DNA of 64,000 nucleotides from Branchiostoma floridae (taxonomy: Eukaryota; Chordata; Leptocardii; Amphioxiformes; Branchiostomatidae), in NCBI RefSeq assembly GCF_000003815.2, contig NC_049984.1, forward strand, positions 927,888-991,887, given 5' to 3'. Positions 34,478 through 47,724 of the stretch are shown piece after piece; position 1 is the stretch's first letter; each line of letters opens with the position of its first letter. The notes beneath the pieces are model-generated. The model was not told the origin of the DNA. It saw only the letters and a program-made list of their open reading frames with translations, and did not search any database. Made by a program: the position numbers and the translations under genes.

Positions 34478-36680
34478 GAATAAAGGTGTCGAAGCGACTC
34501 ACCTTACTTCTCGCGTACGGTTTAGGCTTGCGGTTAGGCTAAGGGCCCAAATGAACTGGCTATGTCTCGACAACAAAACATCCAATCTCGGTGCGGTTTG
34601 TATCTTTCAGTTCGGCACCAAGTGTCCTTTCTAATAATATAAGGTGTGCCGGGCCGGAACTTGATCCCTTAGCTTGAATCTCAGAATAAGGGTGTCGACA
34701 CACTTTACTTCTCGCGTACGGTTAAGGCTTGCGGTTAGGCTAAGGGCGCAAATGAACAGGAATATCTCGACAACAAAACATCCAATCAAAGTGCGGTTTG
34801 CATCTTTCAATTCGGCATCAAGAGACCTTTCTAATGATATAACGTTTGCCGGGCCGGAACTTGATCCCTTAGCTTGAATCTCAGAATAAAGGTGTTGACA
34901 CACCCTGCTTCTCGCCTACGGTTAAGGCTTGCGGTTAGGCTAAGGGCGCAAATGAACAGGAATATCTCGACAACAAAACATCCAATCAAAATGCGGTTTG
35001 CATCTTTCAATTCAGTAGCAAGAGACCTTTCTAATGATGTAAAGTTTGCCGGGCCGGAACTTGATCCCTTAGCTTGAATCTCAGAATAAAGGTGTCGAAG
35101 CGACTCACCCTACTTCTCGCCTACGGTTAAGGCTTGCGGTTAGGCTAAGGGCCCAAATGAACAGGAATATCTCGACAACAAAACATCCAATCAAATTGCG
35201 GTTTGCATCTTTCAATTTGGCATCAAAAGACCTTTCTAATGATATAAAGTTTGCTGGGCCAGAACTTGATCCCTTAGCTTGAATCTCAGAATAAAGGGGT
35301 CGACACACCCTACTTCTCGCTTACGGTTAAGGCTTGCGGTTAGGCTAAGGGCGCAAATGAACAGGAATATCTCGACAACAAAACATCCAATCAAATTGCG
35401 GTTTGCATCTTTCAATTCAGTACCAAGAGACCCTTCTAATGATATAAAGTTTGCCGGGCCGGAACTTAATCCCTTAGCTTGAATCTCAGAATAAAGGTGT
35501 CGAAACGACTCACCCTAATTCTCGCTTACGGTTAAGGCTGGCGGTTAGGCTTAGGGCGCAAACGAACAGGAATATCTCGACAACAAAACATCCAATCAAA
35601 TTGCGATTTGCATCTTTCATTTCAGTACCAAGAGACCCTTCTAATGATATAAAGTTTGCCGGGCCGGAACTTGATCCCTTAGCTTGAATCTCAGAATAAA
35701 GGTGTCGAAGCGACTCACCCTACTTCTCGCGTACGGTTAAGGCTTGCGGTTAGGCTAAGGGCGCAAATGAACAGGAATATCTCGACAACAAAACATCCAA
35801 GCAAATTGCGGTTTGCATTTTTCAATTCAATACCAACGGACCTTTCTAATGATATAAAGTTTGCCGGGCCGGAACTTGATCCCTTAGCTTGAATCTCAGA
35901 ATAAAGGTGTCGAAGCGACTCACCCTACTTCTCGCCTACGGTTAAGGCTTGCGGTTAGGCTAAGGGCCCAAATGAACAGGAATGTCTCGGCAACAAAACA
36001 TCCAATCAAATTGCGGTTTGCATCTTTCAATTCAGTACCAAGGGACCCTTCTAATGATATAAAGTTGCCGGGGCCGGAACTTGATCCCTTAGCTTGAATC
36101 TCAGAATAAAGGTGTCGAAGCGACTCACCCTACTTCTCGCCTACGGTTAAGGCTTGCGGTTAGGCTAAGGGCCCAAATGAACAGGAATATCTCGACAACA
36201 AAACATCCAATCAAATTGCGGTTTGCATCTTTCAATTCGGCATCAAAAGACCTTTCTAATGATATAAAGTTTGCCGGGCCGGAACTTGATCCCTTAGCTT
36301 GAATCTCAGAATAAAGGTGTTGATACATGCTACTTCTCGCCTACGGTTAAGGCTTGCGGTTAGGCTAAGGGCGCAAATGAACAGGAATATCTCGACAACA
36401 AAACATCCAATCAAAATGCGGTTTGCATCTTTCAATTCGGCATCAAAAGACCTTTCTAATGATTTAACGTTTGCCGGGCCGGAACTTGATCCCTTAGCCT
36501 GAATCTCAGAATAAAGGTGTTGACACACCCTGCTTCTCGCCTACGGTTAAGGCTTGCGGTTAGGCTAAGGGCGCAAATGAACAGGAATATCTCGACAACA
36601 AAACATCCAATCAAAATGCGGTTTGCATCTTTCAATTCAGTAGCAAGAGACCTTTCTAATGATGTAAAGTTTGCCGGGCC

Positions 36681-37569
36681 NNNNNNNNNNNNNNNNNNNN
36701 NNNNNNNNNNNNNNNNNNNNNNNNNNNNNNNNNNNNNNNNNNNNNNNNNNNNNNNNNNNNNNNNNNNNNNNNNNNNNNNNNNNNNNNNNNNNNNNNNNNN
36801 NNNNNNNNNNNNNNNNNNNNNNNNNNNNNNNNNNNNNNNNNNNNNNNNNNNNNNNNNNNNNNNNNNNNNNNNNNNNNNNNNNNNNNNNNNNNNNNNNNNN
36901 NNNNNNNNNNNNNNNNNNNNNNNNNNNNNNNNNNNNNNNNNNNNNNNNNNNNNNNNNNNNNNNNNNNNNNNNNNNNNNNNNNNNNNNNNNNNNNNNNNNN
37001 NNNNNNNNNNNNNNNNNNNNNNNNNNNNNNNNNNNNNNNNNNNNNNNNNNNNNNNNNNNNNNNNNNNNNNNNNNNNNNNNNNNNNNNNNNNNNNNNNNNN
37101 NNNNNNNNNNNNNNNNNNNNNNNNNNNNNNNNNNNNNNNNNNNNNNNNNNNNNNNNNNNNNNNNNNNNNNNNNNNNNNNNNNNNNNNNNNNNNNNNNNNN
37201 NNNNNNNNNNNNNNNNNNNNNNNNNNNNNNNNNNNNNNNNNNNNNNNNNNNNNNNNNNNNNNNNNNNNNNNNNNNNNNNNNNNNNNNNNNNNNNNNNNNN
37301 NNNNNNNNNNNNNNNNNNNNNNNNNNNNNNNNNNNNNNNNNNNNNNNNNNNNNNNNNNNNNNNNNNNNNNNNNNNNNNNNNNNNNNNNNNNNNNNNNNNN
37401 NNNNNNNNNNNNNNNNNNNNNNNNNNNNNNNNNNNNNNNNNNNNNNNNNNNNNNNNNNNNNNNNNNNNNNNNNNNNNNNNNNNNNNNNNNNNNNNNNNNN
37501 NNNNNNNNNNNNNNNNNNNNNNNNNNNNNNNNNNNNNNNNNNNNNNNNNNNNNNNNNNNNNNNNNNNNN
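36681..37569. other. Assembly gap in satellite
   Basis: A run of 889 N. Confidence 0.99.
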
Positions 37570-40500
37570 GGCGGTTAGGCTAAGGGCGCGAATGAACAGG
37601 AATATCTCGACTACAACACATCCCATGAAATTGCGGTTTGCATCTTTCAATTCGGTACCAAGAGACCTTTCTAATGATATAAAGTATGCCGGGCCGGAAC
37701 TTGATCCCTTAGCTTGAATCTCAGAATAAAGGTGTCGAAGCGACTCACCCTACTTCTCGCGTACGGTTAAGGCTTGCGGTTAGGCTAAGGGCCCAAATGA
37801 ACAGGAATATCTCGACAACAAAACATCCAATCAAATTGCGGTTTGCATCTTTAAATTCAGTACCAAGAGACCCTTCTAATGATATAAAGTTTGCCAGGCC
37901 GGAACTTAATCCCTTAGCTTGAATCTCAGAATAAAGGTGTCGAAGCGACTCACCCTACTTCTCGCCTACGGTTAAGGCTTGCGGTTAGGCTAAGGGCGCA
38001 AATGAAAAGGAATATCTCGACAACAAAAAATCCAATCAAATTGCGGTTTGCATCTTTCAATTCAGTACCAAGAGACCCTTATAATGATATAAAGTTTGCC
38101 GGGCCGGAACTTGATCCCTTAGCTTGAATCTCAGAATAAAGGTGTCGAAGCGACTCACCCTACTTCTCGCCTACGGTTAAGGCTTGCGGTTAGGCTAAGG
38201 GCCCAAATGAACAGGAATATCTCGACAACAAAACATCCAATCAAATTGCGGTTTGCATCTTTCAATTTGGCATCAAAAGACCTTTCTAATGATATAAAGT
38301 TTGCCGGGCCGGAACTTGATCCCTTAGCTTGAATCTCAGAATAAAGGTGTTGATACATGCTACTTCTCGCCTACGGTTAAGGCTTGCGGTTAGGCTAAGG
38401 GCGCAAATGAACAGGAATATCTCGACAACAAAACATCCAATCAAAATGCGGTTTGCATCTTTCAATTCGGCATCAAAAGACCTTTCTAATGATTTAACGT
38501 TTGCCGGGCCGGAACTTGATCCCTTAGCCTGAATCTCAGAATAAAGGTGTCGACTCACCCTACTTCTCGCCTACGGTTAAGGCTTGCGGTTAGGCTAAGG
38601 GCGCAAATGAACAGGAATATCTCGACAACAAAACATCCAATCAAAATGCGGTTTGCATCTTTCAATTCAGTAGCAAGAGACCTTTCTAATGATGTAAAGT
38701 TTGCCGGGCCGGAACTTGATCCCTTAGCTTGAATCTCAGAATAAAGGTGTCGAAGCGACTCACCCTACTTCTCGCCTACGGTTAAGGCTTGCGGTTAGGC
38801 TAAGGGCCCAAATGAACAGGAATATCTCGACAACAAAACATCCAATCAAATTGCGGTTTGCATCTTTCAATTTGGCATCAAAAGACCTTTCTAATGATAT
38901 AAAGTTTGCTGGGCCAGAACTTGATCCCTTAGCTTGAATCTCAGAATAAAGGGGTCGACACACCCTACTTCTCGCTTACGGTTAAGGCTTGCGGTTAGGC
39001 TAAGGGCGCAAATGAACAGGAATATCTCGACAACAAAACATCCAATCAAATTGCGGTTTGCATCTTTCAATTCAGTACCAAGAGACCCTTCTAATGATAT
39101 AAAGTTTGCCGGGCCGGAACTTAATCCCTTAGCTTGAATCTCAGAATAAAGGTGTCGAAGCGACTCACCCTACTTCTCGCCTACGGTTAAGGCTTGCGGT
39201 TAGGCTAAGGGCGCAAATGAAAAGGAATATCTCGACAACAAAACATCCAATCAAATTGCGGTTTGCATCTTTCAATTCGGCATCAAAAGACCTTTCTAAT
39301 GATATAAAGTTTGCCGGGCCGGAACTTGATCCCTTAGCTTGAATCTCAGAATAAAGGTGTTGACACACCCTACTTCTCGCCTACGGTTAAGGCTTGCGGT
39401 TACGCTAAGGGCGCAAATGAACAGGAATATCTCGACAACAAAATATCCAATCAAATTGCGGTTTGCATCTTTCAATTCAGCACCAAGAGACCTTTCTAAT
39501 GATATAAAGTTTGCCGGGCCGGAACTTGATCCCTTAGCTTGAATCTCAGAATAATGGGCTCGACACACCCTACTTCTCGCCTACGGTTAAGGCTTGCGGT
39601 TAGGCTAAGGGCGCAAATGAAGAGAAATATCTCGACAATAAAACATCCAATCAAATTGCGGATTGCATCTTTCAATTCGGCAAAAAAAGATCTTTCTAAT
39701 GATATAAATATTACCGGGTCGGAACTTAATCCCTTAGCTTGAATCTCAGAATAAAGGTGTTGACATACCCTACTTCTCGCCTACGATTAAGGCTTGCGGT
39801 TAGGCTAAGGGCGCAAATGAAGAGGAATATCTCGACAACAAAACATCCAATGAAATTGCGGTTTGCATCTTTCAATTCGGCAATAAAAGACCTTTCTAAT
39901 GATATAAAGTTTGCCGGGCCAGAACTTGATCCCTTAGCTTGAATCTCAGAATAAAGGTGTCGACACACCCTAATTCTCGCTTACGTTTAAGGCTGGCGGT
40001 TACGCTAAGGGCGCAAACGAACAGGAATATCTCGACAACAAAAAATCCAATCAAATTGCGGTTTGCATCTTTCAATTCAGTACCAAGAGACCATTCTAAT
40101 GATATAAAGTTTGCCGGGCCGGAATTTAATCCCTTAGCTTGAATCTCAGAATAAAGGTGTCGAAGCGACTCACCCTACTTCTCGCCTACGGTAAAGGCTT
40201 GCGGTTAGGCTAAGGGCGCAAATGAACAGGAATATCTCGACAACAAAACATCCAATCAAATTGCGGTTTGCATCTTTCAATTCAGCACCAAAAGACCTTT
40301 CTAATGATATAAAGTTTGCCGGGCCGGAACTTGATCCCTTAGCTTGAATCTCAGAATAAAGGTGTTGACACATGCTACTTCTCGCCTACGGTTAAGGCTT
40401 GCGGTTAGGCTTAGGGCGCAAATGAACAGGAATATCTCGACAACAAAACATCCAATCAAATTGCGGTTTGCATCTTTCAATTCGGCACCAAAAGACCTTT

Positions 40501-43500
40501 CTAATGATATAAAGTTTACCGGGCCAGAACTTGATCCCTTAGCTTGAATCTCAAATAAAGGTGGTGAAACACCCTAATTCTCGCCTACGGGTAAAGCTTG
40601 CCGTTAAGCTAAGGGCGCAAATGAAAAGGAATATCTCGACCACCAAACATCCAATCAAATTGCGGATTGCATCTTTCAATTCCGCATCAAAAGACCTTTC
40701 TAATGATATAAAGTTTGCCGGGCTGAAACTTGATCCCTTAGCTTGAATCTCAGAATAAAGGTGTCGACACACCCTAATTCTCGCTTACGGTTAAGGCTGG
40801 CGGTTACGCTAAGGGCGCAAACGAACAGGGATATCTCGACAACAAAAAATCCAATCAAATTGCGGTTTGCATCTTTCAATTTAGTACCAAGAGACCCTTG
40901 TAATGATATAAAGTTTGCCGGGCCGGAATTTAATCCCTTAGCTTGAATCTCAGAATAAAGGTGTCGAAGCGACTCACCCTACTTCTCGCCTACGGTTAAG
41001 GCTTGCGGTTAGGCTAAGGGCCCAAATGAACAGGAATATCTCGACAACAAAACATCCAATCAAATTGCGGTTTGCATCTTTCAATTCAAAACCAAAAGAC
41101 CTTTCTTATGATATAAAGTTTGCCGGGCCGGAACTTGATCCCTTAGCTTGAATCTTAGAATAAAGGTGTTGATACACCCTACTTCTCGCCTACAGTTAAG
41201 GCTTGCGGTTAGGCTAAGGGCGCAATTGAACAGGAATATCTCGACAACAAAACATCCAATCAAAATGCGGTTTGCATCTTTCAATTCGGCATCAAAAGAC
41301 CTTTCTAATGATATAAAGTTTCCCGGGCCGGAACATGATCCCTTAGCTTGAATCTCAGAATAAAGGTGTTGACACACCCTACTTCTCGCCTACGGTTAAG
41401 GCTTGCGGTTAGGCTAAGGGCGCAAATGAACAGGAATATCTCGACAACAAAACATCCAATCAAATTGCGGATTGCATCTTTCAATTCGGCATCAAAAGAC
41501 CTTTCTAATGATATATAGTTTGCCGGGCCAGAACTTGATCCCTTAGCTTGAATCTCAGAATAAAGGTGTTGATACACCCTACTTCTCGCCTACGGTTAAG
41601 GCTTGCGGTTAGGCTATGGGCGCAAATGAAGAGGAATATCTCGACAACAAAACATCCAATCAAATTGCGGATTGCATCTTTCAATTCGGCATCAAAAGAC
41701 CTTTGTAATGATATATAGTTTGCTGGGCCAAAACTTGATCCCTTAGCTTGAATCTCAGAATAAAGGTGTTGATACACCCTACTTCTCGCCTACGGTTAAG
41801 GCTTGCGGTTAGGCTAAGGGCGCAAATGAAGAGGAATATCTCGACAACAAAACATCCAATCAAATTGCGGTTTGCATCTTTCAATTCGGCATCAAAAGAC
41901 CTTTCTAATGATATAAAGTTTGCCGGGCCGGAACATGATCCCTCAGCTTGAATCTCAGAATAAGGTGTTGACACACCCTACTTCTCGCCTACGGTTAAGG
42001 CTTGCGGTTAGGCTAAGGGCGCAAATGAACAGGAATATCTCGACAACAAAACATCCAATCTAAATGCGGTTTGCATCTTTCAATTCAGTACCAAGAGACC
42101 TTTCTAATGATGTAAAGTTTGCCGGGCCGGAACTTGATCCCTTAGCTTAAATCTCAGAATAAAGGTGTCGACACACCCTAATTCTCGCTTACGGTTAAGG
42201 CTGGCGGTTAGGCTAAGGGCGCAAAGGAACAGGAATATCTCGACAACAAAACATCCAATCAAATTGCGGTTTGCATCTTTCAATTCAGTACCAAGAGACC
42301 CTTCTAATGATATAAAGTTTGCCGGGCCGGAACTTGATCCCTTAGCTTGAATCTCAGAATAAAGGTGTCGACACACCCTAATTCTCGCTTACGGTTAAGG
42401 CTTGCGGTTAGGCTAAGGGCGCAAATAAAGAGGAATATCTCGACAACAAAACATCCAATGAAATTGCGGTTTGCATCTTTCAATTCGGCATCAAAAGACC
42501 TTTCTAATGATATAAAGTTTGCCGGGTCGGAACTTAATCCCTTAGCTTGAATCTCAGAATAAAGGTATTGACATACCCTACTTCTCGCCTACGGTTAAGG
42601 CTTGCGGTTAGGCTAAGGGCGCAATTGAACAGGAATATCTCGACAACAAAACATCCAATCAAAATGCGGTTTGCATCTTTCAATATACCAAGAGACCTTT
42701 CTAATGATATAAAGTTTGCCGGGCCGAAACTTGATCCCTTAGCTTGAATCTCAGAATAATGGGGTCGACACACCCTACTTCTCGCCTACGGTTAAGGCTT
42801 GCGGTTAGGCTTAGGGCGCAATTGAACAGGAATATCTCGACAACAAAACATCCAATCAAAATGCGGTTTGCATCTTTCAATTCAGTACCAAGAGACCTTT
42901 CTAATGATATAAAGTTTGCCGGGCCGAAACTTGATCCCTTAGCTTGAATCTCAGAATAATGGGGTCGACAAACCCTACTTCTCGCCTACGGTTAAGGCTT
43001 GCGGTTAGGCTTAGGGCGCAATTGAACAGGAATATCTCGACAACAAAACATCCAATCAAAATGCGGTTTGCATCTTTCAATTCAGTACCAAGAGACCTTT
43101 CTAATGATATAAAGTTTGCCGGGCCGAAACTTGATCCCTTAGCTTGAATCTCAGAATAATGGGGTCGACACACCCTACTTCTCGCCTACGGTTAAGGCTT
43201 GCGGTTAGGCTTAGGGCGCAATTGAACAGGAATATCTCGACAACAAAACATCCAATCAAAATGCGGTTTGCATCTTTCAATTTAGTACCAAGAGACCTTT
43301 CTAATGATATAAAGTTTGCCGGGCCGAAACTTGATCCCTTAGCTTGAATCTCAGAATAAAGGGGTCGACACACCCTACTTCTCGCCTACGGTTAAGGCTT
43401 GCGGTTAGGCTTAGGGCGCAATTGAACAGGAATATCTCGACAACAAAACATCCAATCAAAATGCGGTTTGCATCTTTCAATTCAGTACCAAGAGACCTTT

Positions 43501-43712
43501 CTAATGATATAAAGTTTGCCGGGCCGAAACTTGATCCCTTAGCTTGAATCTCAGAATAAAGGGGTCGACACACCCTACTTGATTTTTGATTTTAAGGCTT
43601 GCGGTGTAGGATTAGGGCGCAATTGAGACAGGGCTATCCCGACAACAAAACAGGCAATCAAAATGCGGTTTGCATCTTTCAATACATTACTAAGAGACCT
43701 TATCTAATGATA

Positions 43713-43812
43713 NNNNNNNNNNNNNNNNNNNNNNNNNNNNNNNNNNNNNNNNNNNNNNNNNNNNNNNNNNNNNNNNNNNNNNNNNNNNNNNNNNNNNNNN
43801 NNNNNNNNNNNN
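43713..43812. other. Assembly gap at the end of the plus-oriented array
   Basis: A run of 100 N; the round size suggests unknown length. Confidence 0.99.
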
Positions 43813-43964
43813 GACTTTATGCTTGCGTAGGTATCTGTCTGATGATGTCACACGTTACACCAGATTATAACGAAAGTTATTCGCAATTTCAACATGGCAC
43901 ATACAGAATACATATGTAACAGACATTAAAGTAAAGACTCTGGGTAAGGTAACAATTGTGACCA

Positions 43965-44321
43965 GTGGAAACAATTGACTATATAGAGCTACTATATAAG
44001 CATTGGGGCTTGACGTCTTATCCGGAAGCAGTGGAAGACGAAGTGCCTCTTTCTGTATATACAGAAGGGATACTCAATGGAAATCTAACGTTAGTAGATA
44101 AATTTGAGGTAAGATATCGGCAATGTGCAAACTTAGAATTAGCGCCCACCCCCTTGAAATTGAGAAAGGGTGGTACAAAAAGCTACCTGTGGGCGAAAGA
44201 ACCTGTAACTATTGTTATTATAGATTCCAAAATTCTTCCAATGGACTATAATTTTGACCATCCTCTCCCTAGAGCCAATATGGATGAAACTATACCGACA
44301 GCTTTAGGAAAAATACACTAG
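43965..44321 (+). CDS. Unrecognised open frame between the inverted satellite arrays, part 1
   Basis: The frame has 119 codons including the stop, entered at a GTG (no ATG is available, so it may be an internal piece). It reads ELLYKHWGLTSYPEAVEDEV, then KEPVTIVIIDSKILPMDYNF and MDETIPTALGKIH. I see no transmembrane segment or known motif. It is preceded by stops and a gap. It is followed, in another frame, by the second open piece at 44399. I do not recognise it. It could be a mobile-element gene broken by a frameshift, or a remnant of a host gene. Confidence 0.35.
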   Translation: METIDYIELLYKHWGLTSYPEAVEDEVPLSVYTEGILNGNLTLVDKFEVRYRQCANLELAPTPLKLRKGGTKSYLWAKEPVTIVIIDSKILPMDYNFDHPLPRANMDETIPTALGKIH

Positions 44322-44398
44322 TAGATCATTGTATAAATAGAAAAGTTAGAATACTTAACGGGAGAACTTCCTGAGGCCTGCTTGGTCAACCAACGTGA

Positions 44399-44692
44399 TA
44401 TCAACCAAAAGGATGTAGTGTAGTAGATGATGTATTAGCTAGCGAGGACGTAGTTCTCCGCAAAACAACATTCTTCCATAGTGAGGCAATATTACAATTC
44501 TTCGATGATTGCAAAGTTTCACTAATGTTAGAGGGTAACTCAGAACCTCTTCAATTTCAACAAAAAAGAAAAGAAACTGCCGACCAGGCCTTATACAGGT
44601 TAACTTGGAGCACAAATTCTAGTGAAAAGCTCTTCGGAATAAACAACTTGGCACAAGTTTTGATACATTATCTTGTTCTTGTCGAAATCTGA
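44399..44692 (+). CDS. Unrecognised open frame between the inverted satellite arrays, part 2
   Basis: The frame has 97 codons after an in-frame stop and no early ATG. It reads LASEDVVLRKTTFFHSEAIL, QFFDDCKVSLMLEGNSEPLQ, then ALYRLTWSTNSSEKLFGINN, and ends VLVEI. AATAAA overlaps the end (44692-44697), which suits the 3' end of a gene. The composition looks protein-like (many acidic and aromatic residues, few repeats), but I recognise no family. It may belong with the open frame at 43965. Confidence 0.35.
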   Translation, partial: YQPKGCSVVDDVLASEDVVLRKTTFFHSEAILQFFDDCKVSLMLEGNSEPLQFQQKRKETADQALYRLTWSTNSSEKLFGINNLAQVLIHYLVLVEI

Positions 44693-44697
44693 ATAAA
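44692..44697 (+). promoter_or_regulatory. Candidate polyadenylation signal
   Basis: AATAAA immediately overlaps the stop of the unrecognised open frame. Confidence 0.3.
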
Positions 44698-44759
44698 GTT
44701 AAAGTCAACACAAGTAAGCTAAGATTTTTGCGTTAACGCTTAGATTTATTTTAAAAACA

Positions 44760-45200
44760 TTCCTTTGGGGGTTTCACCCAAGTAGCATCCGATAATTATA
44801 AGTAAACCTTGCTTAGTACTTAGTAACCGTTTGTAGGAACCGACCATGAACTATATTTCATGTACACCCCAGGGTGGGGGCATTAAACCTTAATTATATC
44901 ATATCATATCATATCATATCATATCATATCATATCACATCATATCATATCATATCATACTATATCATACTATATCATATATCACGTCACATGACATCACA
45001 TTATATTACATTATACTATATCATATATATATATATAAACACGGATCACCTCTGTAGTCAAAGTTACATGTATCGTTAATACTGTTGTATACTGTATACT
45101 ATTGTATAACGTATATTGTAATGTTACCAGGGCTAGCCCTTGATAATAGCCTTAGGCTAGTTGGCTAGCCCTGGCTGTATTTCTCATGATTATACAGCCG
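44760..45200. other. LINE-like tails and (ATATC)n microsatellite
   Basis: A segment ending GGTGGGGGCATTAAACCTTA is followed by an (ATATC)n run at about 44895-44985, like a non-LTR element tail. A second block ends GGCTAGCCCTGGCTGTATTT and AATAAATCAAATC at 45130-45215. The subsegment ACACGGATCACCTCTGTAGT near 45041 recurs at 47681. Confidence 0.5.
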
Positions 45201-45218
45201 AATAAATCAAATCAAAAA

Positions 45219-47633
45219 TCAAGTAGGGTGTGTCGACCCCATTATTCTGAGATTCAAGCTAAGGGATCAAGTTTCGGCCCGGCAAACTTTATATCATTAG
45301 AAAGGTCTCTTGGTACTAAATTGAAAGATGCAAACCGCATTTTGATTGGATGTTTTGTTGTCGAGATATTCCTGTTCAATTGCGCCCTAAGCCTAACCGC
45401 AAGCCTTAACCGTAGGCGAGAAGTAGGGTGTGTCGACCCCATTAATCTGAGATTCAAGCTAAGGGATCAAGTTTCGGCCCGGCAAACTTTATATCATTAG
45501 AAAGGTCTCTTGGTACTAAATTGAAAGATGCAAACCGCATTTTGATTGGATGTTTTGTTGTCGAGATATTCCTGTTCAATTGCGCCCTAAGCCTAACCGC
45601 AAGCCTTAACCGTAGGCGAGAAGTAGGGTGTGTCGACCCCATTATTCTGAGATTCAAGCTAAGGGATCAAGTTTCGGCCCGGCAAACTTTATATCATTAG
45701 AAAGGTCTCTTGGTACTGAATTGAAAGATGCAAACCGCATTTTGATTGGATGTTTTGTTGTCGAGATATTCCTGTTCAATTGCGCCCTAAGCCTAACCGC
45801 AAGCCTTAACCGTAGGCGAGAAGTAGGGTGTGTCGACCCCATTATTCTGAGATTCAAGCTAAGGGATCAAGTTTCGGCCCGGCAAACTTTATATCATTAG
45901 AAAGGTCTCTTGGTACTGAATTGAAAGATGCAAACCGCATTTTGATTGGATGTTTTGTTGTCGAGATATTCCTGTTCAATTGCGCCCTTAGCCTAACCGC
46001 AAGCCTTAACCGTAGGCGAGAAGTAGGGTGTGTCGACCCCTTTATTCTGAGATTCAAGCTAAGGGATCAAGTTCCGGCCCGGCAAACTTTATATCATTAG
46101 AAAGGTCTCTTGGTACTGAATTGAAAGATGCAAACCGCATTTTGATTGGATGTTTTGTTGTCGAGATATTCCTGTTCAATTGCGCCCTTAGCCTAACCGC
46201 AAGCCTTAACCGTAGGCGAGAAGTAGGGTGTGTCGACCCCATTATTCTGAGATTCAAGCTAAGGGATCAAGTTTCGGCCCGGCAAACTTTATATCATTAG
46301 AAAGGTCTCTTGGTACTGAATTGAAATGATGCCANNNNNNNNNNNNNNNNNNNNNNNNNNNNNNNNNNNNNNNNNNNNNNNNNNNNNNNNNNNNNNNNNN
46401 NNNNNNNNNNNNNNNNNNNNNNNNNNNNNNNNNNNNNNNNNNNNNNNNNNNNNNNNNNNNNNNNNNNNNNNNNNNNNNNNNNNNNNNNNNNNNNNNNNNN
46501 NNNNNNNNNNNNNNNNNNNNNNNNNNNNNNNNNNNNNNNNNNNNNNNNNNNNNNNNNNNNNNNNNNNNNNNNNNNNNNNNNNNNNNNNNNNNNNNNNNNN
46601 NNNNNNNNNNNNNNNNNNNNNNNNNNNNNNNTAGGGTGTGTCGACCCCATTATTCTGAGATTCAAGCTAAGGGATCAAGTTTCGGCCCGGCAAACTTTAT
46701 ATCATTAGAAAGGTCTCTTGGTACTGAATTGAAAGATGCAAACCGCATTTTGATTGGATGTTTTGTTGTCGAGATATTCCTGTTCAATTGCGCCCTAAGC
46801 CTAACCGCAAGCCTTAACCGTAGGCGAGAAGTAGGGTGTGTCGACCCCATTATTCTGAGATTCAAGCTAAGGGATCAAGTTTCGGCCCGGCAAACTTTAT
46901 ATCATTAGAAAGGTCTCTTGGTACTGAATTGAAAGATGCAAACCGCATTTTGATTGGATGTTTTGTTGTCGAGATATTCCTGTTCAATTGCGCCCTAAGC
47001 CTAACCGCAAGCCTTAACCGTAGGCGAGAAGTAGGGTGTGTCGACCCCATTATTCTGAGATTCAAGCTAAGGGATCAAGTTTCGGCCCGGCAAACTTTAT
47101 ATCATTAGAAAGGTCTCTTGGTACTGAATTGAAAGATGCAAACCGCATTTTGATTGGATGTTTTGTTGTCGAGATATTCCTGTTCAATTGCGCCCTAAGC
47201 CTAACCGCAAGTCTTAACCGTAGGCGAGAAGTAGGGTGTGTCGACCCCATTTTTCTGAGATTCAAGCTAAGGGATCAAGTTTCGGCCCGGCAAACTTTAT
47301 ATCATTAGAAAGGTCTCTTCGTACTAAATTGAAAGATGCAAACCGCATCTTGATTGGATGTTTTGTTGTCGAGATATTCCTGTTCAATTGCGCCCTAAGC
47401 CTAACCGCAAGCCTTAACCGTAGGCGAGAAGTAGGGTGTGTCGACCCCATTATTCTGAGATTCATTCTAAGGGATCAAGTTTCGGCCCGGCAAACTTTAT
47501 ATCATTAGAAAGGTCTCTTGGTACTGAATTGAAAGATGCAAACCGCATTTTGATTGGATGTTTTGTTGTCGAGATATTCCTGTTCAATTGCGCCCTAAGC
47601 CTAACCGCAAGCCTTAACCGTAGGCGAGAAGTA
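45219..47633. repeat. 200-bp satellite array, inverted orientation, part 1
   Basis: About twelve monomers of the same satellite run on the minus strand. They are nearly uniform and belong to the subtype that forms the end of the plus-oriented array (GCCGAAACTTGATCC, GGGCGCAATTGAACAGG, GGGGTCGACACACC at about 42.75-43.57 kb). Confidence 0.95.
46335..46631. other. Assembly gap
   Basis: A run of 297 N. Confidence 0.99.
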
Positions 47634-47724
47634 ATCATAGACTGACATTCTAGATCGTACGACTGCTAGTCAAGCTGAAACACGGATCACCTCTGTAGTC
47701 AAAGTTACATGTATCGTTAATACT
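47634..47724. other. Short non-satellite segment within the inverted array
   Basis: It interrupts the array and contains ACACGGATCACCTCTGTAGT up to a gap. The same sequence lies in the spacer at about 45041, so part of the spacer is present twice. Confidence 0.6.

Larger units (their letters stand above)
29818..43712. repeat. 200-bp satellite array, plus orientation
   Basis: The period is 200 bp, or about 205 bp in units carrying GTCGAAGCGACTCACCC in place of GTTGACACACCC. Conserved blocks are GCCGGGCCGGAACTTGATCC, GCGGTTAGGCTAAGGG, ATATCTCGACAACAAAACAT and AGACCTTTCTAATGATATAA. About 65-70 monomers fit, counting gaps. Open frames of 67 and 90 codons arise on both strands in most monomers because the unit lacks stops, not because it codes. 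Runs of several monomers are repeated at long range: the block at about 31.0-31.85 kb recurs at 35.9-36.5 and 37.7-38.5 kb, and 34.9-35.5 recurs at 38.5-39.1 kb. Confidence 0.95.

Noticed and set aside
32174-37717. Very long frames of 325-356 codons
   Set aside because: They consist almost wholly of N and are translation artefacts of assembly gaps.
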